The notes beneath the pieces were generated by a model. The model made no database searches and was not told the origin of the DNA. It saw only the letters and a program-made list of their open reading frames with translations. A program made the translations under genes and the position numbers. A stretch of DNA of 29,659 nt from CALESS01 sp964405455 (lineage in GTDB: Bacteria > Chloroflexota > Anaerolineae > Anaerolineales > Anaerolineaceae): positions 1 through 29,659 of the forward strand of contig CAYOOA010000025.1 in the NCBI GenBank assembly GCA_964405455.1, read 5' to 3'. Shown one piece after another: positions 1 through 7,411 of this stretch (position 1 is its first letter; every line of letters begins with the position of its first letter).

Positions 1-1
1 C

Positions 2-211
2 CAACTCTTCCAGGGCCAATTGGCCATGGATGGGCGCGGGTATATCCAGGTGGATATGTTGATGCAAACCAATATTCCGGGTGTTTATGCGGCTGGCGAA
101 GCTTCTGATCCGAACTTCCGCCAGGTCATCACCTCTGCCGGGATGGGTGCGGCAGCCGCCCTGCAGGCTATCAAGTTCCTGGAAAACGAAGGCGAAACAG
201 TCTCTCACTAA
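2..211 (+). CDS. trxB: Thioredoxin reductase, C-terminal fragment (5' end outside window)
   Basis: Only the last 69 residues are present; the frame is open from the window edge and ends at TAA 209-211. The piece contains the block IPGVYAAGEASDPNFRQV followed by TSAGMGAAAALQAIKFL, the C-terminal FAD-binding signature of low-molecular-weight thioredoxin reductases (G-D/E-A in the FAD-contacting loop, then the RQ-x-x-T-SAG-x-G-A helix). These flavoenzymes reduce thioredoxin with NADPH in the cytoplasm. AhpF-type reductases and some ferredoxin reductases share this C-terminus, so the exact class is not provable without the CxxC region. The gene converges on the minus-strand LysM gene and shares a bidirectional terminator with it. 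Confidence 0.8.
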   Translation, partial: QLFQGQLAMDGRGYIQVDMLMQTNIPGVYAAGEASDPNFRQVITSAGMGAAAALQAIKFLENEGETVSH

Positions 212-223
212 GTAAGAAGAATC

Positions 224-255
224 AAAAAATCGGGCGATTTATCGCCCGATTTTTT
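224..255. terminator. Bidirectional rho-independent terminator
   Basis: A perfect 15-bp stem (224-238 with 241-255) encloses a two-base turn. Its GC-rich core TCGGGCGAT is flanked by six A on the left and six T on the right, so it reads as hairpin plus U-tract on both strands. It serves the end of the trxB fragment (plus) and the LysM gene (minus, stop at 274). Confidence 0.9.
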
Positions 256-273
256 GTTTAATTATAAATTGGA

Positions 274-1425
274 CTATTGTCCCGGAGCCCACCAGAGGAA
301 ATCCCTGAATGTGCTTACAGCACCCGCGGGCGCCCAGATCGGCTCGCCGTCCTTGGTGGTACCGGTTTGACGGACGGTCAAAACGTTCCAGCGCAGAATG
401 TGCGGGGTTGTACCCAGCGGGCGTAAATTGGCCGGCAGGACATAACGAGTTTCAGTGACATATTCCACGGCCAGGCGGGTACCGCCGTCGGTGACATCCA
501 GGATGGTTACGGCATACGCTTCGTTCTGGCGGAGGGTATCCACGGCAGCCCACTGCAGAGTCACAGTATCACCGCTGTTGGTAAAGACAGCGCCATCCGG
601 CGGGAGAAGCAGGTTGACTGGTCCGTATGGGGGCGGCGTGGTGGGTGTCGGCGTCGGCCCAGCCGTTGGGCGGCGTTCGCAGAGCGGAATAATCAGGATC
701 TGGTCGATCCGCACTGTGTCTCCGGACAGGCCGTTGTAATCGCGGATGGCCTCGGGAGGAACGTTGTAATTTAGCGCAATCCCGCTCAACGAGTCTCCAG
801 ATTTGACAGTGTAATTCACCTTCTGGCAGGCGGTATCTGTCGCCTGTCCAGCACTGAGAGTTGAGGTGGGCAACGGTGCACTGGTGGGGGTTGGTTGCGG
901 GATCATCAGTTGGTTGCCTGCCACCAGGTTGTTGCAGGCAGCGGGCAGGTTATTGGCCAACACGATGGATTCGACAGAGACCTTGAAAAGACCTGCAATG
1001 GTGCTGCAGGTATCGCCAGATTGAATGGTGTAGGCAATGGGCGGCAAGGGTGTGGCTGTAGCAGTCGGCGTGGGTGAAAGAGTGATGGTGGGGGTAAAGG
1101 AAGCCGTCGGTGTGATCGTAGCCGTGGCTGTAGGAGTCACGGCGACCACTTCTTTACCGGCCGGCTTTAAAGCCAGGTTGGCCACACCCGGAATGAGCAG
1201 GACAATGGCTGCGCCAACCAAGATCAGTAACAACAGGAGGCCGAGAAATCCCGGCAGGCTGAGGGTGATTTCCGGCATGCGCGGACCCTGGACAGGTTTG
1301 GCAGGCGCGGTGGGTGTGGCCGGGGCCAGGTTGGCGCCGCACACCAGGCAACGGGTGGCATTCTCGCTAAGGCGAGTCCCGCAGTTTGGACACGTTTTTG
1401 AGGGGTTAGTCGTTTCTGGGCTCAT
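274..1425 (-). CDS. Zinc-ribbon, single-span membrane protein with two LysM domains
   Basis: 383 aa. In order: an N-terminal zinc ribbon (C12, C15, C26, C29), a Pro/Ala linker, one hydrophobic helix at about 55-85 with a long LLLLLILVG run, a Thr/Pro-rich extracellular linker (about 96-128), LysM 1 (about 131-177), a second Thr/Ser/Pro linker, LysM 2 (about 204-247), another Thr/Pro linker, and a C-terminal beta-rich domain from about 270 rich in aromatic residues. LysM domains bind N-acetylglucosamine polymers, so the C-terminal part is probably outside the membrane on peptidoglycan while the ribbon faces the cytoplasm. There is no catalytic signature, so a structural or sensory role is inferred. 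The ATG at 1425 is preceded by a promoter and 5' hairpin described separately. This architecture is common in Anaerolineae; the precise function is unknown. Confidence 0.85.
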   Translation of the reverse strand: MSPETTNPSKTCPNCGTRLSENATRCLVCGANLAPATPTAPAKPVQGPRMPEITLSLPGFLGLLLLLILVGAAIVLLIPGVANLALKPAGKEVVAVTPTATATITPTASFTPTITLSPTPTATATPLPPIAYTIQSGDTCSTIAGLFKVSVESIVLANNLPAACNNLVAGNQLMIPQPTPTSAPLPTSTLSAGQATDTACQKVNYTVKSGDSLSGIALNYNVPPEAIRDYNGLSGDTVRIDQILIIPLCERRPTAGPTPTPTTPPPYGPVNLLLPPDGAVFTNSGDTVTLQWAAVDTLRQNEAYAVTILDVTDGGTRLAVEYVTETRYVLPANLRPLGTTPHILRWNVLTVRQTGTTKDGEPIWAPAGAVSTFRDFLWWAPGQ

Positions 1426-1436
1426 AGGATTTTAAA

Positions 1437-1472
1437 ACCGGGGCATTGTCCCCGGTGGAGGAAATTATACCA
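1437..1472 (-). promoter_or_regulatory. Extended -10 promoter and 5'-UTR hairpin of the LysM gene
   Basis: On the minus strand a TGG-TATAAT extended -10 lies at 1464-1472. Predicted initiation near 1457 would put a 7-bp hairpin (ACCGGGG 1437-1443 with CCCCGGT 1450-1456, six-base loop) at the very 5' end of the mRNA. The hairpin is followed by TTTTAAAAT and the ATG at 1425. No good -35 is visible. The hairpin could protect the mRNA 5' end or act as a weak attenuator. Confidence 0.5.
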
Positions 1473-1520
1473 TACCCACCAACCGGGAAAATGCGCATGC
1501 TTACTCCTGTTGGAAATGCT

Positions 1521-1549
1521 TTGCACAGCCGGCCGGGTTGTGTTATCCT
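1521..1549 (+). promoter_or_regulatory. hemW promoter placing the start site at the ATG
   Basis: TTGCAC at 1521-1526 and TATCCT at 1544-1549 are separated by 17 bp, a sigma-70-like arrangement. Predicted initiation about seven bases downstream of the -10 falls at 1556-1557, which is the A of the hemW ATG, so the transcript would be leaderless. Confidence 0.5.
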
Positions 1550-1556
1550 GTGGGGC

Positions 1557-2729
1557 ATGCAACCGTACAGTCTTTACCTGCACATCCCATTTTGCCGCAG
1601 CCGGTGTACTTACTGTGATTTTAACACGTTTGCAAGGGTTGAACACCTTATCCCGGAATATGTGGCAGCCCTGCGACGGGAAATCCGGTATGTCGCAGAG
1701 GCGGCAGGAGAGCGGCTGCCAGTCCACACCATTTTCTTTGGCGGCGGCACACCTTCCCTCCTGAAACCTGGCGAATATGAGAGTATTTTGGCTGACTTGA
1801 AGGCAGGGTTTGAGTTTCTGCCTGGGATGGAAATCAGCCTGGAGGCAAATCCCGGAACGGTTACCCTGCAAAGTCTGACTGAGTTGCGTAGATTGGGCTT
1901 CAACCGGATCAGTTTTGGCGTTCAATCCTTCAATCCGCAGGATTTAACAATACTGGGCAGGATTCATTCTGCCAATGAGGCATTTAATGCAGTGCTTTGG
2001 TCGCGCAAGGCGGGGTTTGAAAATCTGAGCCTGGATTTGATCTTCGGCCTTCCCGGGCAAAGCCTGACACGGTGGCAGTCAACCCTGGAATTGGCCATCC
2101 AATTGCGCACCGAGCACTTATCAATTTACTCCTTGATCCTGGAGGAAGGAACACTGATAAACGCCTGGATGCAGAGGGGGCTGCTGGAACCAGTGGATGA
2201 TGACCTGGCAGCGGATATGTATGAATGGACCGAGGATCGACTGGAACAAGCCGGTTTCCTGCAGTACGAAATATCCAACTGGGCCAGGAATCGCTCGCTG
2301 CAATGCCGGCACAACCTGCAGTACTGGCGCATGGAGCCATACCTGGGCTTTGGAGCCGGGGCTCACGGCTATGCCCTGGGACAGAGGACCGCCAATACCG
2401 GTTGGATCGGTGATTATATCCAGCACATGCGCCAGTTGGACTGGTTGCAATTTCCCTTCAGTCCGGCCAACGCCAGCCGGATACCCCTCAGCCGGCAGGA
2501 TGAGATGGGTGAATTCATGATGGTTGGACTGCGCCTGGTGGATGAGGGGGTTTCACAGGCGGCGTTTGAACAGCGCTTTTCTCAAAAATTGGGGGATGTA
2601 TTCCAAAAACCGATGGAAAAGCTGTTGCGCCAGGGTTTATTGGAATGGAAACAGGACGATCCAGACCGCCTGCGGTTAACCCGCCAGGGACGCATCCTGG
2701 GCAACCGAGTTTTTATGGAATTCGTATAG
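1557..2729 (+). CDS. hemW: HemW, radical SAM heme chaperone (coproporphyrinogen III oxidase-like)
   Basis: 390 aa from ATG 1557. The frame stays open upstream to 1446, but homologous proteins begin at this YxLYxHIPFC sequence. Residues C13, C17 and C20 form the radical SAM CxxxCxxC motif (HIPFCRSRCTYCDF). GGGTPSLL at about 62-69 is the SAM-binding GGGTP motif. A GVQSF motif and DLIFGLPGQ follow, then a C-terminal HemN-like domain from about 300. HemW proteins bind heme and deliver it to respiratory enzymes. They lack the extra features of true oxygen-independent coproporphyrinogen oxidase HemN, and the length of about 390 fits HemW better than HemN (about 450). The gene converges on the L,D-transpeptidase gene with only 12 bp between stops and no clear terminator. 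Confidence 0.88.
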   Translation: MQPYSLYLHIPFCRSRCTYCDFNTFARVEHLIPEYVAALRREIRYVAEAAGERLPVHTIFFGGGTPSLLKPGEYESILADLKAGFEFLPGMEISLEANPGTVTLQSLTELRRLGFNRISFGVQSFNPQDLTILGRIHSANEAFNAVLWSRKAGFENLSLDLIFGLPGQSLTRWQSTLELAIQLRTEHLSIYSLILEEGTLINAWMQRGLLEPVDDDLAADMYEWTEDRLEQAGFLQYEISNWARNRSLQCRHNLQYWRMEPYLGFGAGAHGYALGQRTANTGWIGDYIQHMRQLDWLQFPFSPANASRIPLSRQDEMGEFMMVGLRLVDEGVSQAAFEQRFSQKLGDVFQKPMEKLLRQGLLEWKQDDPDRLRLTRQGRILGNRVFMEFV

Positions 2730-2741
2730 TCTTTCGTCAAA

Positions 2742-3782
2742 TCAGGTGACAATCACTCGCGTGCCATAACCGCGGGTTTCCCAATCTCCGGGAGCAGGGG
2801 CTGGGTTCGTCCAGCGGAAGACCCACAAGGCTTCTTCGGGTTTCATATTAATACAACCGTGACTCATCGGGACGCCGTAATTGTGATGCCAGTAGGTGCC
2901 GTGGAACGCTACGCCGGTTTGGGGCTCAAAGAATGAAGTCCAGGGTACACCGGGGAGCTCGTAAGCCTCCGGGTCACTGGTTAAGTGCCCATCCCCCATG
3001 TGTTTGGAGGGTAATTTGGATTGAACATGGAACTTGCCGGTCGGGGTTTGGGTCGGAATTTGACCGGGTTGGGGGTGACGATCCGGAACACCGGATGAAA
3101 TCGTCGTTTCAAAGACAATTTTCTCTCCCTCGTATGCAGTCAAATGCTGACGGGCCAGGGACACTTCAATCCGTTTTTCTTCCGGGGGTACATCCGCTGA
3201 TAACGGTGCGTATTCTTCCGGGAGAATGGGACGCAGATGGGCGGCCTGGACGTGATATTCGACGCCCAGTAGTTCATCCCGCAATTTATACCAGGGTTCT
3301 CCATCTGGTCCCTCGTCCAACCCGGTGATCCAATGAATCGATTGGTAATACAGCCGATATACTGGCTGCCAGCCGGTGTACTTGTTGTATCGTAAAGCCT
3401 GGCTTAGCGGAACGGTGACCTCTGCCAACTGGCCTTTTTCAGGCATTTTTTCCTGAATGGGATTGAGTTGTACCCGCACTTTTTGAATGTGGGCTGAATG
3501 GATATACCCACCCCAAACCCGGTACCAGAGGGGATTGTAACCTGGACCTTTTTCACTAACTACATCTTCATAAATATTGACCAGGTCATCCCGGTAGCGT
3601 TGGAAAAGGATCTTGCTTTTATCCCAGGGTTCGGCATAGACACTGACAGAATAGATGGCCACCCGTCCCAGGTCTCCGTAACCGGTGTCCTGATTTACGC
3701 CAAAAAAAGGGCGGAAAGCCAGGCCTACCAGGCTGAGGCCGGTCAGTTTTAGAAAGTCACGACGAGAGAGACGAGTGGTCAC
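2742..3782 (-). CDS. Tat-exported L,D-transpeptidase (YkuD domain)
   Basis: 346 aa from GTG 3780-3782. The N-terminus RLSRRDFLKLTGLSLVGLAF is a twin-arginine signal. The C-terminal YkuD domain has the catalytic signature: a conserved His in FHGTYWHHNYG, then MSHGCINM, whose cysteine is the nucleophile. These enzymes make 3-3 cross-links in peptidoglycan or attach proteins to it, outside the membrane. The middle region (about 40-200) has no recognised domain but carries many Trp/Tyr residues and may hold SH3-like wall-binding folds. Upstream, TTGAAA-16-TATACT gives it its own promoter although the diguanylate cyclase gene upstream is on the same strand. Export by Tat rather than Sec suggests folding before export. 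Confidence 0.88.
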   Translation of the reverse strand: MTTRLSRRDFLKLTGLSLVGLAFRPFFGVNQDTGYGDLGRVAIYSVSVYAEPWDKSKILFQRYRDDLVNIYEDVVSEKGPGYNPLWYRVWGGYIHSAHIQKVRVQLNPIQEKMPEKGQLAEVTVPLSQALRYNKYTGWQPVYRLYYQSIHWITGLDEGPDGEPWYKLRDELLGVEYHVQAAHLRPILPEEYAPLSADVPPEEKRIEVSLARQHLTAYEGEKIVFETTISSGVPDRHPQPGQIPTQTPTGKFHVQSKLPSKHMGDGHLTSDPEAYELPGVPWTSFFEPQTGVAFHGTYWHHNYGVPMSHGCINMKPEEALWVFRWTNPAPAPGDWETRGYGTRVIVT

Positions 3783-3804
3783 AATTTAGTATCCTTGTGC
3801 CAGC

Positions 3805-3832
3805 AGTATACTCGAAAACCGGATTTTTTCAA
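3805..3832 (-). promoter_or_regulatory. L,D-transpeptidase promoter
   Basis: On the minus strand, -35 TTGAAA (3827-3832) and -10 TATACT (3805-3810) are separated by 16 bp. Predicted initiation is near 3798, about 16 nt before the GTG start. Confidence 0.6.
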
Positions 3833-3849
3833 CCTCGTGGATTGCTTTT

Positions 3850-6375
3850 CTACAGAACGGGTGGGTTTCCGGTTAGTTGCCTGGTAATAATGCGATTGCG
3901 ACCCTCGGATTTGGCTTGATACAAGTTCCGGTCTGCCTGGATGATTAAATCATCCAGGTTGGGAGCTCGGCTGCAAAGTTGAGCCAGGCCAATACTCATC
4001 GAAGCCTGGACCAATCCGACAGAGGTGCGAATTGGGTTTTCCTGTAAATCCGCCCGCAGGCGTTCAGCAATCTCCAATGACTTGGCAGCATCACTTTCAA
4101 CCAAAAGCACCAGGAATTCATCACCGCCGAACCTGCCCACAACATCAAATTCCCGGATATTGGAGCGGATCCGGTTGGCCACCTGGAGGATAACTTCGTC
4201 TCCAATATTGTGGCCAAAAAGGTCATTGATATTCTTAAATAGATCAAGATCGATAAATAATAGGGTCAGCGGATGGTTGAAACGCTGGGCTCGTTCCACT
4301 TCTCGTTGGCCAATTTCATACAAGCCACGCCGGTTAAGCACCCCGGTCAGGTCATCTGTGATCGCCATATGCTGGATGGCTGATATCAAGCTGGCTTTCT
4401 GTAAAGCGATAGCGACCTGGTTGGCAAAGATGAGAGCTGCCGGTTGATCTGATTCCCGTAAATCATCTCCCCATAAAATGATGACGCCAAGGACTTTATC
4501 CTCAGCAACCAGGGGCAGGCAAATTGCATGTGTGGCAGAATTAAAGCCAAACAGCCGGGTGAGGGTATCGCGTGCATAGTCAGGAAAGCGGAGGAGTACG
4601 GAATGGACGTAATCAATTGGCTCAGCAATAAATAGTGGCTGGCCTTTATCCATGATGGTTGAGAAAAATGAAAAATCCGGTCGGAAGAAGCTGAATTCCT
4701 TGATAAATCGTTGCCATTTTTCTGGTAACTCAGATTGGCGGGAAAAATAGCTGATGAACAACCCTTTTGCCTCTTGTTCATCTTTCAAAGCAACCAAACA
4801 GGATACTCCTTCACTTTGAAGTTCCTGCCCCAGGGTTACCAGTACGGATTGAAAATCTTTTTCGGTTGCAACCCGGGTGGCCATCCTCCCTAATAAGCTG
4901 AGTAAATGATTCGTATGGTTAATTTCCTGCAGGCGAGCCTGCTCTGAATTTAATAACACGGCTTTGGCAATTGCCAGAGATATTTGGGAAGCCAATGTTT
5001 GAGCCAGGGCAATCTCAGAGGGGGTAATCTGACGGCCAATGGGATATACGATAATTGCAGCTCCTAATGGCTTTTGATTCGATATTAACGGCAAGACAAG
5101 CATCGCATGGCCGGGAAAGCGCTTACGCATCAACCGGGAAAGACCTGGGACCTGGCCGGCGTCCGGGATGGTGAGGATTTCCCCGGCATCCACGGCCATG
5201 TGAGTTAAGGTATATTCGTTTGGGGGGAGCTCCATTGATGGATAATCCTCGCTCATAAAACCGGTTGCAGCCGTCGGGATGGGAAAGCGCTTCTTCTCAT
5301 CCCAAAGGGTGATATATGTGCCAAAGGCATCATATAAAGCAAAAAGCCTTTCGGAGATCGCTTTTGCCATTTCCGGGAGAGATGGGGCAGACAGGGCAGC
5401 ATGACTCATCTCGTTGAGTAAAGCCGCTTGCCGGGCTCGGGTCTGAGCCTGGTCGTAAAGACGGGCGTTGTTGATGGCGACCGCCGCCTGGTTGGCAAAG
5501 GCCATTAGACGGTCAGCGTGTTCCTGTGTGTAATAGCCTGGAATATCACTATCCAGGTTTAAGAAACCAACGACCCGATTTTGAATGATGATGGGAGCGG
5601 AAGCATAGGATTCGATCCAGTTCATCTGGGTGGTATCAAACCAACGCGGATCTGAATGCGTATAGCTGATGGCGATCGGTTGGGCCGTCTGCGCCAGGTG
5701 GCGCAGGTTGAAATGATCATGAACTGAATAATGGATGGTGAGTATGAAATCCTGCTGCCCTTTCACCTCATATCCCCGGGCGCGAACGATGCGGGCTTGA
5801 TCACCTTCAATCAACATGATATTGGCTGCTGTATGCGGAACAACAGAACCAACACCAGCCAGAATTTTATCCAGAACATCATTCAATTCAAGGCTGCTAT
5901 TAATAGCAGCCGAGGAAGCAATGAGAGCTTCAGTCAGGGATTGATTAGTAGCCAGGATATTTTCGACCGCCTGTTGCTTTTGAAAAGTCTTAACTGCTTC
6001 CCGGCGAAGATCGCTCATCCGACCGATGAAAGCAGCACTGGCCAATAAAAGTAAAGCACCTGTCAATCCGTTGCTGCGCAGGAAAGTCTCCAGATTGAAT
6101 AACCCGAGCCAGTAGAAAAGGAGAAAGTTAAGGATGCAGATGACCAGGAAACTTAGATTGGCTGCACGAAATCCAAAAAACCAGGCACAGGCAAACACAG
6201 GAAATGCAATGGCGGCGGTGACTGCTGCCCCTAGCGCTGGGTACAGGGCAACCATAAGGATTAAGTTGACGATCAATGCCAGGATGACAATCCACAGGCG
6301 CCAGCTTAATGGCAATAACTCTGGCTGGCCAAGACGTTTGAAAATGCGAATCAAGGAGGGTTTATTTTCTGGCAT
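3850..6375 (-). CDS. Membrane GAF-domain diguanylate cyclase
   Basis: 841 aa. About five hydrophobic segments occupy residues 22-120 (for example LWIVILALIVNLILMVALYP), followed by a coiled region. Three GAF-like domains follow at roughly 145-300, 320-470 and 490-655. A C-terminal GGDEF domain runs from about 668 to 830. Its active site is intact: TDDLTGVLNRRGL at the start, FIDLDLFKNIND as the metal/GTP region, and RFGGDEF as the signature. REFD lies five residues before GGDEF, matching the RxxD inhibitory site, so product inhibition by c-di-GMP is expected. It should make c-di-GMP from GTP in the cytoplasm in response to ligands sensed by the GAF domains; the ligands cannot be read from sequence. 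There is no EAL partner in the window. Confidence 0.9.
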   Translation of the reverse strand: MPENKPSLIRIFKRLGQPELLPLSWRLWIVILALIVNLILMVALYPALGAAVTAAIAFPVFACAWFFGFRAANLSFLVICILNFLLFYWLGLFNLETFLRSNGLTGALLLLASAAFIGRMSDLRREAVKTFQKQQAVENILATNQSLTEALIASSAAINSSLELNDVLDKILAGVGSVVPHTAANIMLIEGDQARIVRARGYEVKGQQDFILTIHYSVHDHFNLRHLAQTAQPIAISYTHSDPRWFDTTQMNWIESYASAPIIIQNRVVGFLNLDSDIPGYYTQEHADRLMAFANQAAVAINNARLYDQAQTRARQAALLNEMSHAALSAPSLPEMAKAISERLFALYDAFGTYITLWDEKKRFPIPTAATGFMSEDYPSMELPPNEYTLTHMAVDAGEILTIPDAGQVPGLSRLMRKRFPGHAMLVLPLISNQKPLGAAIIVYPIGRQITPSEIALAQTLASQISLAIAKAVLLNSEQARLQEINHTNHLLSLLGRMATRVATEKDFQSVLVTLGQELQSEGVSCLVALKDEQEAKGLFISYFSRQSELPEKWQRFIKEFSFFRPDFSFFSTIMDKGQPLFIAEPIDYVHSVLLRFPDYARDTLTRLFGFNSATHAICLPLVAEDKVLGVIILWGDDLRESDQPAALIFANQVAIALQKASLISAIQHMAITDDLTGVLNRRGLYEIGQREVERAQRFNHPLTLLFIDLDLFKNINDLFGHNIGDEVILQVANRIRSNIREFDVVGRFGGDEFLVLLVESDAAKSLEIAERLRADLQENPIRTSVGLVQASMSIGLAQLCSRAPNLDDLIIQADRNLYQAKSEGRNRIITRQLTGNPPVL

Positions 6376-6401
6376 GTTGAGTAAACCGTTACTTAAATCG
6401 C

Positions 6402-6410
6402 ATTATAACA
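6402..6410 (-). promoter_or_regulatory. Extended -10 promoter of the diguanylate cyclase gene
   Basis: On the minus strand TGT-TATAAT forms an extended -10 (TGnTATAAT). Predicted initiation near 6394 is about 20 nt before the ATG at 6375. No convincing -35 is present, as expected for extended -10 promoters. Confidence 0.55.
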
Positions 6411-6490
6411 AACGGGTAATGCAAGGTACTTTAGATTTACTTTACAAAAGGAGTTCGCACTTACGCGGATTACGCAAAATGAGATTAACA

Positions 6491-6538
6491 ATCGCTCTCG
6501 GTCTCCCGCTGGGTGCTTCGCGATGAGACCGGAGCGAT
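6491..6538. repeat. Imperfect inverted repeat between response regulator and cyclase genes
   Basis: ATCGCTC-T-CGGTCTC (6491-6505) pairs with GAGACCG-GAGCGAT (6525-6538): 14 base pairs with a single bulged base and a 19-nt loop. It lies in the 218-bp spacer between the response-regulator stop (6594) and the cyclase start (6375). There is no U-tract on either side, so it is not a typical terminator. It resembles an interspersed REP-like palindrome, though only one copy is seen here. Confidence 0.55.
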
Positions 6539-6593
6539 CATCTGAAGAACCAAATAATGGTATGAGGAGATGGAGAAAATCCATGTGTCCGAT

Positions 6594-7411
6594 TTAAGTT
6601 TTCACCAATCCATATAGAATGGCAAAACGGACCAGTTCGATCCGGCTGGACAGATGGAGTTTGTTCATCAAGCGGGATTTATAAGTCTCGATTGTTTTTT
6701 CGCTGAGGAAAAGTTTTTCGGCTGCCTGGCGATTGGTGTATCCGCTAGCCAAAAGAACCAGGATTTCTTTTTCGCGTGCGCTTAAACGATCCAGAGGGAC
6801 AGATTCATCTGGAACTGGCGGAAGAACTTGGGAAGATTCGGCTTCAAAGAGGAGGCTACGGTGTGTGGGGTGCAAGTATGTGCCGCCCTGGTGAANNNNN
6901 NNNNNNNNNNNNNNNNNNNNNNNNNNNNNNNNNNNNNNNNNNNNNNNNNNNNNNNNNNNNNNNNNNNNNNNNNNNNNNNNNNNNNNNNNNNNNNNGCTTC
7001 AAAGAGGAGGCTACGGTGTGTGGGGTGCAAGTATGTGCCGCCCTGGTGAACAACTCGAATGGCGGATAATAATTCCTCATTGGCAGCTTGCTTGACAACA
7101 TATCCCATGGCACCCCGAGCCAGTGCCTGGCGCAAATATTGTTCGTCGTTGTACATGGTCAGAATGAGGAACTTGCTGGAAGGGGATTGTCGCTTAAGAC
7201 TGGCCAGTCCATCCAAACCAGTTTCTTTCGGCATGGAAACGTCCAGGAGAATGACTTCGGGGGCCAGTTCGAGAATTTCCTGGCTGGCCTGGGCGACATC
7301 TGCCGCTTCACCAATCACTTCCATATCCGGTTCAGCGTTGAGCAACATGCGCATTCCTGCCCGGAGCACAGCGTGATCATCCACCAGGTAAATACGAATG
7401 ATATTAGTCAT
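6594..7411 (-). CDS. NarL/LuxR-family response regulator, interrupted by an assembly gap
   Basis: The sequence as given is broken by 100 N, but merging the identical 55-bp flanks gives one exact in-frame gene of 220 aa. The receiver domain has acidic residues D11/D12, phospho-acceptor D57 (LLDVSMP), T85 and K107. The C-terminal LuxR-type helix-turn-helix has the usual sequence LSAREKEILVLLASGYTNRQ, then SEKTIETYKSRL. It should bind DNA when phosphorylated by the adjacent histidine kinase. Its ATG overlaps the kinase stop by 8 nt (7404-7411), so the two are translationally coupled. Targets are unknown; the divergent hydrogenase operon and the shared intergenic region are the obvious candidates. 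Confidence 0.9.
6841..6895. repeat. Left copy of 55-bp duplication flanking the gap
   Basis: Identical base for base to 6996-7050. Reading the response-regulator frame across a single copy restores a normal protein, so the duplication is most likely a contig-end overlap left by the assembler rather than a biological repeat. Confidence 0.95.
6896..6995. other. 100-N scaffold gap
   Basis: Exactly 100 undetermined bases, the conventional placeholder for a gap of unknown size. Frames translated through it are not real genes. Confidence 0.99.
6996..7050. repeat. Right copy of 55-bp duplication flanking the gap
   Basis: Identical to 6841-6895. See the left copy: removing one copy plus the N run (155 bp in total) makes the response-regulator gene continuous. 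Confidence 0.95.

Noticed and set aside
1037..1435. Plus-strand ORF antisense to the LysM gene
   Set aside because: Its Val/Gly repeats are the mirror image of the Thr/Pro-rich linkers on the other strand.
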